Origin: Apostichopus japonicus
Taxonomy: Eukaryota > Echinodermata > Holothuroidea > Aspidochirotida > Stichopodidae
DNA: 64,000 nt
Direction: 5' to 3'
Assembly: GCF_037975245.1 (NCBI RefSeq)
Contig: NC_092561.1
Span: 14,603,001 to 14,667,000 of the forward strand
This document shows positions 13,601 through 25,600 of this stretch, piece by piece; the first letter of the stretch is position 1, and each line of letters begins with the position of its first letter. The notes below the pieces were generated by a model that was given only the letters and a program-made list of their open reading frames with translations, was not told the DNA's origin and made no database searches. A program made the position numbers and the translations under genes.

Positions 13601-16600
13601 GAATCTGATGATGGGACATGCCCTGGCAGAGCTAGTAAGGCAGCTGTAGCAGGTGGGTCTCACATTATATGAAAGTTGATCATATTTAATAAGTATGGAA
13701 TATGAATATGAAAATATAGTTTGGACCCATCCAATGTATCCTGAGATGTCAAATTTAGCTAAGTTTAGCTTTGACTTCAACTTTTGTCCTGTTGATGATT
13801 GTGAGGGGGGTGGGGGGGTGGTGGGGGGCAACGGGGAAATGAGAGAGGGATGATAAAGCAAGCCTTTATGAACGTTTACTCCTTTGGCAACTCCTTTTCC
13901 ACTTAAAAGCCAGGGTTAGTCTCAATTTATTTTTTTGTATTTGCAATTGCAATAGTTTCATCATTTTTATGTTATCATTATTTTAGGCCCTCTTACTTTT
14001 ATGCATAGCATTATTTTAGGGATAAAGTATGTCAAACAAATTAATGCTTAGATACTTTTTGCCAGATTTACTGCCTGTTACCATCTATTTTAGTCTCCAT
14101 TAGTAGACGGGTTTAATAGGTAGAATTTTCATTTACAAGTTTTTGAAGGCAAATGTGAAAGGTGGAATAAAGTAAAAAGTAAAGTAAAGTAAAATTTATT
14201 GATACTGAAAAAGTTATCTACAGTATGTATGATATGAAATGAAACTCTGCCTACCATTGATGGACAGAGGATAAGGCTGTGACACTCATGACTCATGTAT
14301 GACTCTGTAATGTAATGTTCGTTAACCAACCACAATCTCAATCTACTACTCTGTACTCATTTTTGTCGCAGGTGGTAAGAAGTCCCCAGAAGAACAAAGG
14401 TAAGGTCCACCGTCTTGGTGTATCACTCCATTGTTTTGGAAGATACACACATTAAATATATTATAAGTAACATGTTGTTTTCTTTGTCTTCCGTGGTACC
14501 CAAACTTCAAATTCTTCAGAACAATTTATCTGTTCTTATTTCCTTTCCATATCAGTGAAGAAACTACTATCAATATACATAAGCAAATTGATATTGCTTT
14601 CACTGTTACAGATAGTATTTAGTTAGAACTGTATTTTTTTTTCCTTTGAGCTTTTTCTGTAAAATATCATATTTATTGTTCCAGATTGTGTACGTTGACC
14701 TTTGACAATTTAGAAATATTGTATTACATCTTGATTTAAACAGATCAGTAGCTTTGTGACACATTTCATCGTCTTTAACAATAATAATAATAATAATAGC
14801 GATTTATAATGCGCACATATCCGCCCTGTGGGGTGCTCAAGGCGCAAAATAGAGAAAACAAAAGTATGGTAAAAGAACAGAAAAACTTAAATTGCAGATT
14901 TTTGTTTGTGTCATTTGAGGGATAGCAGTACTAAGTACTAGGGTGTTACCTGGTATAAGAACATGTATTATCCAAATAATCCTGGAAATTTGTGAAATTG
15001 CTGTTTTTTACTAATTAAAATATTCATTTTAATTTCCTTTGTTTCTTGTATCTTTTTTTCGTTGCAGGTTTACTCCTGATAATTATGACAGAGTAAGTCA
15101 CCACCTTCGATCTAGTCTCTCTTGTTTTATGTTAAACTAACGTGTTGTTGTCATCCAAAAATTTAGCATTTCATGCAAGTTGCAATGATGATATATGGAT
15201 TGTCTTATTTGTCATATTATATTGTGGCAAATTAAGTTTGATATGTAGTAGACCATAAAAACAACCCACCCAATAAACACATTTATCCTCCAGATAAATA
15301 TTTTCTATACCACTTTCATCCTTGAGAAATGACTTTTTTGATTAAATTGGCTGGTCTACTTAGTCTAACACACTGACCACTACTGTCGGTCAGTCCTTTA
15401 GATTCAGCACAACTTTAGATCACAGTGCTAGTACAGTAATTAAGAAACATGTTGGTCCAACTCGCATGATCGCATCTCGATAGCTTATAATTGCATTCCC
15501 TGAAATTTTAAAAATTTTGAAATTTGCTCGTTTAATTCAGATAAGAACCCTGTGCAGTAATTTGTGATGTCATGCACGCTACTACAATGTAATTTCAATC
15601 TATCTTTGTCACTGAGGCAATCAGGACCTCTACATAATTGAAATTACTGCTTTGAATACCTTGCAGACAGTACATACAATAACATACAGCCACACATGTG
15701 ATTTATTTTCACAGGTCATTTTAATTTTTAAAAAAAAAGCAAAAATTGTTGTTGTTGGTGTATGCAGTTCATGAATGACATCACATATTACTGTGCAATG
15801 CACACATCCAAAATAAAATTTTTCCAAAAAAAAGAAAATGGAATTTTATTACAATTTATCTCAACAGATGGATAAGGTGGGAGACATGAGCAATTTTCTT
15901 TACTTCACAAGATCTTGAAAATATATTTTAATAAAATGAATCTCAATCTTCCTGTTTTCCCTTTCGGGGTAATTTGGTAGAAAAAAAGAAAAGCAAAAAT
16001 TGTAAGGTGTCTTAGTCTCATCAATTAAAATAAATCTCAGTTTGAAAATGATTTCAATCAGTCACCATGGCAACATTGCTGAAAATTTGTGCCCATTTTT
16101 AAACAGATATTGTAAGACTATGTACATGTGCTTTTCAGTTGTGTAATTTTTTTGTTCTGGTATAATTTTGTACTACGTTCGTCGTTCCTCTGCAGTCGAT
16201 GAACCCCAACGTAAAGTCGTTCTTGAATCCAGGCTACACGGCGACGAAGAAGAACTCCCTGCACGTGTACAAGACCGGACAAGTGGCGTCGTTTATCAAA
16301 AGGAACACGCCGCTGAAAAAGACTCAGAAGGTATGCTGTTGCTGAAACCGTTGACAGAAGTGTCAGAATTCATAAATTCCAAATACCCCCCGCTTAAACG
16401 GTCATGAAAATTCTCAACTGACGATAAAATATTTAGTTCATAGCTTATATTTCCTGATGCAATTTTGTTGAAAAGTAAAATGTTTTGAGACTGTACAGTC
16501 TTCTGTTTTTTTGTCTTAAAGTGCCACGTAGCGTTTTTGTCTAAAATTTTAGAAAACGTACATCCTGATTGGAAGTTAACGAGTGATTGATTGATGAGCA

Positions 16601-19600
16601 ACTAATTCATTTGGTTCTTAACATTTTGTTGTCCATGTCACTTTTCATATAGCATTTAACACACTTGTGTGAAATGCAAAATTAATAAAAGAAATTTAGT
16701 AGAGTTTGAAAAAATTTTCCTCAGTTTATGAAATTTAACTTCATGAACTAGTCAAGAAGTAATATTGCACTCACAAAATTTTTGTTTTGGTCAAATAAGT
16801 GTCAAAAACATACATTTATAAAATTCTCCCCACCCCACCAAAAAAAATCTCCAAAAAACTCCCAAATCTTCTTCTTCTGTGGAGTATGGTAACACCAAAT
16901 ATTTGCAAAGTGAATAAAACAGGCGGTCAAACGTAAGTTGATGAGTCTATAAATTTTTCCAAAATTTGTACTGCGCTGACCGTACACTCTGTACAAATGC
17001 AATAAGCTGAACTAACCAAAGATTGTTCCGTTATCGTTATCGACTCTCTGCACAGGACCGGAAACAAGAAATTGTCGAAAAACAGAAACGAGAGGAGGAA
17101 GTGAGAAGGAAACTGGAGGATGAGAGGAAACAGAGGCTGGAAGAAATGAAACAGTAAGTAGAGAAGGCAAAAAACTCCATCAAGAAATAACAGGTTCAAA
17201 GATTTCAAAATATATAAATAGACTGCTACAGGCCTTGGAAATTCAGGCTACAGTATCTACTGGCCAGAGGATCTCGTCATTTTACCAGTAGAAGAAAGAA
17301 AAAAGGCACTTTACCAGAAGACAGATAAGAATTTATTATGAAACTATGTACTGAAATTAATGGTAATATCTGTTGAAAATGGCTGGGCAGAAGTAATTCC
17401 AAGTCTGAGATGATTACAACTACACATTTCTGAACAACAGCATTGTGGTCAGTTCATTGGCAACTCTGTTTTATATTGTATGTACATTAGATCCTCCTGC
17501 AAGCAGGAACTCGCAAAGAAGCCATCATTGGCTTATCAAAGCCGTAAGCTGACCGAAGTCAGTCTCTTAGATTCATATTTAACGTCCATGATTATGAATT
17601 GTCAATTGTCAACAACTCTGTAACTACATTAATCTTGGAGTGACTCGAACGGGATCTTATGATTGAAAGGCACCGGCGTTAACCACTGAGCTAACACTCA
17701 TATACACTCTGTTTATATTACAAGTTTAAGCATGAGTCCATTTTGTTTTCACAAGGGAGACAAAATTCCCATGATTTTATATATATTACTCATCCTGTAT
17801 TTTTCATAATATGAGAATCACATTTTTCTGCGATGCAATGAATCTCATAAATTTACTATATCTCAGGAAAAGAGAAGAGCGGTCTCGTAAAGTCGCAGAG
17901 GCCCGAGCCAGAAGAATACAGATGCAGTCAGAGAAGAAGAAAAAGCTGGAGGAGAAACAGGAGCAGAAAATGGTTGGTTTTTCATAAACTTTCAATAGAA
18001 TTGAAAACTTTGTCAAATTCTTTAATGTGGCACAAACCCAACCATCACTTGTGGCTTGTGGCTTATTTGACATTTCTCCTTTCACGAGCAAACCCCCCCC
18101 CCCCCCAAAAGTTAAGATAATACTGTGCTTCATTTCTATGTTCACATTTCTAGAGAAGAAAAAAATTGGCAAATGCTGAGGTTCAAAAGACCTTTAGTTT
18201 GAATTTCAATGTCCAGAAAGGAAGTATGTGAGCTCTTGGTTGTCTTGCTATGTCCCCTAAAGCACTCATTGTCGGTTATTGAACCCACCAAGCTCTCAAC
18301 AGCCACCCGAAGCACTCATCTATCTCCTTTCTGTACTGTACTGTTTGTCTGGTAAATGAATTGCTTGTGGCCGTTATGACCCATTCATGTAACTACTAAC
18401 TAGACAAGCACAAAACATTGAAATGTCAAAGACGAAATGGGTACTTAGGAGAGGCGGAGAAGATGCAGGAATTTGGCCAATTCCTCGTAATTTTTCAGAC
18501 ACAAAAACTCTTAGAGACGTTTATGTGTCTGGACTGCCTCGTTAGAACAACCCGGTAACTTTATTTTGAACAAATCTCTCCCTCAGGCCCTGAGCAATAA
18601 ACAGAAGGAAGATAAACGGAGAGAGGAACTGGAGAGGAGATTAAAATTAACAAAGAAGAAGGTGGAAGCCGAAGAAAGGAGACGGCAAGAGGAGGAGGCA
18701 AGACTGCAGAAACTTAGAGAACAGGTATGAACTTAGGGAACAGGTACAGACTTAGGGAACAGGTACGGACTTAGGGAACAGGTACGGACTTAGGGAACAG
18801 GTACGGACTTAGAGAACAATTACTGATGTAGGTAACAGGAACGGACTTAGAGAACAGGTAAGGACTTAGGGAACAGGTACGGACTTAGGGAACAGGTACG
18901 GACTTATGGAACAGGTACAAACTTAGAGAACAGGTACCGACTTAGAGAACAGGTACGGACTTAGGGAACAGGTACGGACTTAGGGAACAGGTACGGACTT
19001 AGGGAACAGGTACGGACTTAGAGAACAGGTACGGACTTAGAGTTCAGGTACAGATTTAGGGAACAGGTAGGACTTAGAGAAGAGGTACGGACTTAGGGAA
19101 CAGGTACGAACTTAGGGAACAGGTACAAACTTAGGGAACAATTACTGATGTAGGGAACAGGAACGAACTTAGGGAACAGGTACGGACTAAGAAAGCAGGT
19201 ACGGACTTAGAGTTCAGGTACGGACTTAGAGAACAGGTACGAACTTAGAGAACAGGTACGGACTTAGGGAACAGGTACGGACTTAGGGAACAGGTACGAA
19301 CTTAGGCAACAGGTACGGACTTAGGGAACAGGTACAGACTTAGAGAACAGGTACGAACTTAGAGAACAGGTACGGACTTAGAGAACAGGTACGGACTTAG
19401 AGAACAGGTACGGACTTAGAGAACAGGTACGGACTTAGAGAACAGGTACGGACTTAGAGAACAGGTACGGACTGAGAGAACAGGTACAGACTTAGAGAAC
19501 AGGTACAGACTTAGAGAACAGGTACAGACTTAGAGAACAGGTACCGACTTAGAGAACAGGTACGGACTTAGGGAACAGGTATGGACTTAGGGAACAGGTA

Positions 19601-22600
19601 CCGACTTAGAGAACAGGTACGGACTTAGAGAACAGGTACGAACTTAGGGAACAGGTACGGACTTAGGGAACAGGTACGGACTTAGAGAACAGGTACGGAC
19701 TTAGGGAACAGGTATAGACTTAGGCAACAGGTACGGACTTAGAGAACAATTACTGATGTAGGTAACAGGAACGGACTTAGAGAACAGGTAAGGACTTAGG
19801 GAACAGGTACGGACTTAGGGAACAGGTATGGACTTATGGAACAGGTACGAACTTAGAGAACAGGTACAAACTTAGAGAACAGGTACTAACTTAGAGAACA
19901 GGTACAGAATTAGACAACAGGTATGAACTTAAAGAACCTAAGGGGGCCTGGGACCCCTTCACCCTCGACCCGGGGCTTTCCCCTTGGAACCCCACTAAGG
20001 TAACACCAGACCCCGCTGCTGAGATGTTTTTCATATCAGCTGTACATAAACCCCCCCCCCCCCCACCCAATTAAAAGGGGAAACATAACAGAATTATATA
20101 TACTCAAAGTGCCATTTAAAGTTATCACAATATTAATGTAAAATTTCAAACGGTATGAACATGGTTGTAAATTTGTGACATGACAGATTCGCTTTGAAAC
20201 CACTCAAAACTTTATTTTTAATTGTATGCTTGCTAGAACACTGTGCAGATGCCTTGGAAGGTATTTGCTCTTCCATATACCTCAGACTGAATAAATCTCC
20301 CTTTGATTTACAATAACAGTAGGCACGTTGGGATCTTTGTGGCTAAGTATTTGGCAGAAAATTGCCTTTTTTAAATAAAAAAATTAAATAAATAAAAAAA
20401 ATTATTGCTTTGTTTGACAAAGAACTCAAATTGTGTTAAAACTAGCTAACACTTGCATGCACCATATGAATAGTTTTTGAAAAATGTCCTGCATGGGCAT
20501 TACCAGTGAAGTAAGTTCAACTTTTCAAGACATGAAGGAAAGAGAATCAACAGGAAAATATTGAAGACGTTAATATGTTAAATTAATGACTTCCTACGGG
20601 CAAGAAGACTAAGCTAACGGTTTATCAAATTTGACGTTTATCACCACCCAATCGATGAAATATGTTCATGAAATTTAATCTCCGAGACATGGAAAACTGT
20701 TTATGGATTATGGTTTAAACTTTTAATGGCAACATTTATCAAGCATTTATGTTCTTTCCATATTTAACTGCCACATAAAGGTTACAAAACTGTTCATCTT
20801 TTGAAATTTACTTGTCAGCATGTACGAAAAAACTTTTCTTCTTCTGACTCAAAGTGAATACTTAAAGTAAACTTTCCTCTTATTTTCCAAACACTTCAAT
20901 TGTACTGTTTGTTGCAGTAGTGACCTTTTTTTTTGCTTGTCAGTTGAAGTTTATTATATATTAATGCCCTGACTTTAGATTCTGCCCATGTTCCATTTGC
21001 AGGGATGTGCCCAGGATTTCCTGAGTGCGGGAAATTTGTCGATTTTTGAAGGTGCTCAGATGCCAAATGTGTAGCTTTTTAAGCACATACACAAGTACTA
21101 GTTTTGCTAACAATTGACATTTTTTAATTTTGTGTAGTGAAATATATTACGTACCTGGTAAAAGTCATTAGTTCGTTCCAAATAGATTTTACAAGGGACA
21201 GATTGAGAGCCATAAGTAATATTTCTCGCATGCGTGTGTAACTGATGCATTATTAGTCTGTATGATTTTGACATAGGCTAGGCCCAATTTATGTTGGATA
21301 TATTGTTAGGAATGTTGGGATTTTAGATGAAAATAGTGCTGGGCGGTATTCACGATTTTTAAGACAGTGCTGGGCGGTAATTTTTAGTGCTGGGCGGGCC
21401 CGCCCAGTGCCACCCAGCATAGGCACATCCCTGCATTTGTTATATGAATTTTTGCTTCTTTTTTTGCTCTCAAATATAATCTTTTCTCTTTGGCCAACAG
21501 GAAGAGCTCAAGAAACGCCAGGAAGAGTTCATACAGAGGAAGAAGGAATACGAAGAACAGGAGAGGACTCGCAAACTGGAAGAAGGTCGTCGCCTCGGGG
21601 AGCAGAGGAGATTAGAGGCCGAGAAACAGAGAGAGGAGACGGAGAAGAAGATACAACTTCAGAATAAGGCGCACGAGATGGAGATGTTGGAGAGAAAAGA
21701 AGAGAGGTAATATGAAATGTCTAAAAGGAAGTAAGAGAGGAAAAGGAAATACTCCTCTTTGTTTCGTTTTGTTTTGTCAAAAGTGGTAGAGACGTATATT
21801 TACCAGTTAGATATGGAAAGGGACAGGAAATTTTTGGTGGGGATTTTAAAGCAGCATTTTGCGTTGGGTCGCTTTTTTCCATCTTTTTAACATGTTCATC
21901 GATTTTTTTACATGTATCAATCATGAAACAGCAAACTAAGATACCATCCAAGTTTCACCCTGCCAAGAGCGTTAATTAGCGAGTAATTAACGATTTATGT
22001 CGATAACGAGTAAAAGTGTCCTCGACAAAGTTTTCATATCTCCAAATCCACTAGTTTGAATTCCACCAATGGGCCATTCTCTGGAAAATGAAACTGGCAT
22101 GAAAAAATTAAAGTTTTCATCAGGACCAAATGCTATACTTTTTGTTTTAGAGGGATTTCTCAAGTTTTCTTTTTCATATTTTTTTCATTCAAATTACAAC
22201 CATAACATACTAATTTGCATAAATTTGCATTATTGTAAGTTGTAGCCAAAATTTGTAGTTTATAACTGTATATTTGTTTTTTCTACATGAGTATCTAGAA
22301 ATAATATTTCAGTGATCAACTATCACATGGAGGCAGTTATACATAGGTTCATTTATTTCATTCCTAAAGCAGAGGTTCCTGATCTTAAACTCTTTGTTAA
22401 TAATGGGTGCTAATTAGCATAATTTTGATGTCACACACATGACCAAAATAACGCAAAAGTTTTCGTAAAAAGTAACTGATGTGCCTTATGATGTCCACAC
22501 TTGATATGCAACCGTTCTTGGTACAGACTGTTAGTTCTGCAAAATATCCAGTCAAATAATTATTCCTACGATTAATTAATAGCCTCTTATTAGTTGTCAC

Positions 22601-25600
22601 ACACGTGACCGATGGTCACGTGTGTGACATTTATCCATTGAAATGCAGAATGTCACACATGTGACCAAAAAATGTCACACACGTGACCCTCCAAATCATG
22701 GCAGTAAAATTGTTTTAAAGTAACTCCTATGGAATATCAACATCAGTGCTGTTCTTTGGTCATTACTAGAGTCACATTTGCACTGCAAAAATTGCATACT
22801 ATGGACTGAAAATTCAGAATGTCACACACGTGACCCAACAATGTCACACACGTGACCGCATGTTTTTAGCTTATGTAGTATTATGCTAATTTTAAGAAGT
22901 GAAATATTTAGGTGAAATGTCTTGTTAGAATGGAAACACATTAAGGTAGAACCATGAGAAATTAGGGTTATCCAGCCCTGTTAGAAACTGAGGAATTTGC
23001 CAATGTTTTTTTGTGCAAAAAAGCCAGTTTCATTTCATGTCACACACGTGACTGACCTTTATATGACCTCTGCCAGCACATGAATGTTCTGAATTTGGCT
23101 AAGCTATATGGTTTTGTGAAAGAGTCCCATAGTGCATACTTAAGTACTAAATTCAACCTAACTTTCTTTACCTAAAAGTAGTTACTTAGTGGTAAAGTGC
23201 AAATCTCCCCATTTTTCCGTCACACGTGACCGAGAATGGCCCCAATCAGTGAATAGTATGTTTATTCATGAGCATTTTACGTTTGGTCGCCGTTTTCTAC
23301 TTTTTTGACATGTCCATCGAGTTTTTTACATACATCAAATCACAAAACAGCAAATTTAGATATTAGCCAAGTTTTTCCCTCTGACGTTAAGTGGCAAGTA
23401 TTCCACTTACAAAATTAATCACATTCAGCTCCCAAACCCACTAGTTTGGATTCAACCAATCAGAGATGCAGGTTTAGTTATGAGCCGTTGCTAAAAATAG
23501 ATTCAAGACATTGCGTTGGTACAACCAGGGAGTTGTTATGCAACTCTTTGGTACAACTGCCATATAGACTGTACACAAATCAAGCGTCGTGTTATATTAC
23601 GTATCTGTCAATGACGTTCGTAGTGTTTAAATATTCATATTATGGGCGAGGTTTATTGGGTTCCCAAGGAAAATATCTTGGAGAACAACAAAGTTGAAAG
23701 TTGCAATTTTTTCGACTTTTATGCCACCATTTGAAGTAAAATATAAATAGATAAGCTAGTTATGTATGTCGTTATGGCATAGTGGAATCAGTGAGGTTGA
23801 AAAAAATCATAGTTGAGGATGCAAAATGCTGCTTTAATAAAGAACACCCTTTCTTTTGTAACACTCAGAAGTATGTTTGTCTGTTTGTTTTGTCTTGATT
23901 TATTTTATAGTAGTGAGTGGTTAGTTTTATGACTGGCTGCAAATGTGAAGATTCTTAATGATATGTTTGGGTTGGACAGGGTTGTCATCGGAAAGTGTTT
24001 TTATTACAAGGGCTAAAACAGGGGTTCCCTAACCAGGGTGCATGAACCCCCCACGGGTGCGTGATTCCATCCCAGGGGTTCGTGAGACATTTCTGAGAGT
24101 CAAAACTAGAGTACTTTTTGTTGAACTGTGATCTGATATGTCATATAATTTAGTAATGTACGAAAGTTGTACCTATCGACAAACTCTTTTCGCGTTCCAT
24201 ACGCATATGTTGCCATAGTAGTACCGTATCGTGCAATTTTCATTACATTTAAAGTTTTCATTAAAAAAAGACAACCCTTTTTGCTTTCCTTGCTCATCGA
24301 CAGAGAACGAGAGCAGAAAGAGCTGGAGAGGAAGAGACTGGCGGAGGCGGAACAGAGAGAACGAGAGAGAAGAGAGAGAGAAGCAGCGGAGGCGGAGAGA
24401 GTCAAGGCTGCTCAGAGAGCTTTGAGAGACAAGGAGAGACAAGAGGTAGGAGGAGATGGAGGCTAATTTAACAACAGAATTTATCCTTTCTCTCACAACC
24501 CCCGTTTTTTCTTGTGCATTTCCTTTTGTTGGCCTGGGAAAGTCTTGCTTTCTTTTTAGTTTCCTGCAAGTGGGAAATACATTGGGCTAATCACTTTTTT
24601 TTTTATGGGGGGGGGTAGGGGTAGGAGGGGGCTCTAGTTTTTTTTTTTTTTTTGCTGTCTCAGATTGGATGTGTCATCGCAATGTAGGTTCAATTTAATA
24701 TATCTTCAAAACATAACAACCTGATCAGATGACAACTGCAGTATAGGCAGTGAAGAGTAGCTATCTTTAAGCAGTGCAAGCACTGTATGTACAAATGTTG
24801 CCACATCATCATGAAACATAAAAAGAAAACATAAGAAAAGAATAAATGTGCAATTTTTGAACACAAATTGCTTCAGACAGGTAGGTAGCACATTCTACAA
24901 GATTGGTAAATTTCTTTATTTTTCAGAGATAAGGAAAAATACTACTGTTATCATTCACCTGTAGAGTTTGAACATTTTTGGGTCCCTCGCATTTACAGAC
25001 CTCCAGTGGCTGTATTGGCACCATATTTAGCACTATATCATATGTCATTGTCAATGTCTATGTCATTAATATTACATAATACAATAAATGAATAAATGTG
25101 TCCAATATCCTAAATCCGGTTAGTCATATACAGTCCTACAGTAGTAGACTGCAGACCTAGTTGAAATGTAGACTTATTTACAGCATGGAATGGTTACAGT
25201 ATGTACATGATTTGCAATAGATAGTTATAGTCAACCCAAGGATGACATAAACCTCGCTAAGTCGCCTAGATGATAGGAAGCAAATGAGACAAAAAAAAAA
25301 AAAAAAATTAACAGGAGAAGAGTAAACAAGGGAGGGAACCGCTCCCTCTAAGTGACAAACTAACAACTCATTCCTTGAAATTGTAGAAGTGAGTATAGGT
25401 ACTAATCGACAGAAGGGAGGTAACATATTCCAGATAAAAAAACCTTATTGGTGGTGTGTTTTTTATTATATTTATGACTGGCAATTGTCTACCATGTTTG
25501 ACAGGACAATTTCATTGAGCAGTCAGAAAGAAAAAAAACTCTTGGTTGATTGATAATCATGTGTAATTAAAATTGTGAGAACTGCTTTTGTTTCCATAAG

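Larger units (their letters stand above)
13653..16195 (+). other. INCENP introns 5-7 region
   Basis: Introns between exons 5, 6, 7 and 8. Notable contents are a poly-G/GT tract near 13805-13830, a TAA microsatellite at about 14780-14797, and the SINE-like fragment at 14799-14846. Nothing else is recognised. Confidence 0.5.
16331..18586 (+). other. INCENP introns 8-10
   Basis: Introns around exons 9 and 10. Intron 9 holds an inverted tRNA-derived SINE (17487-17702). A C-tract is near 18091-18105 in intron 10. No other feature is seen. Confidence 0.5.

Noticed and set aside
22590..23240. CRISPR-like array from repeated GTCACACACGTGACC
   Set aside because: Spacing is irregular, the repeats are short and occur in both orientations, and the DNA is eukaryotic.
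24106..24496. Minus-strand Ser/Leu-rich frames of about 100 codons
   Set aside because: Shadows of INCENP exon 13.
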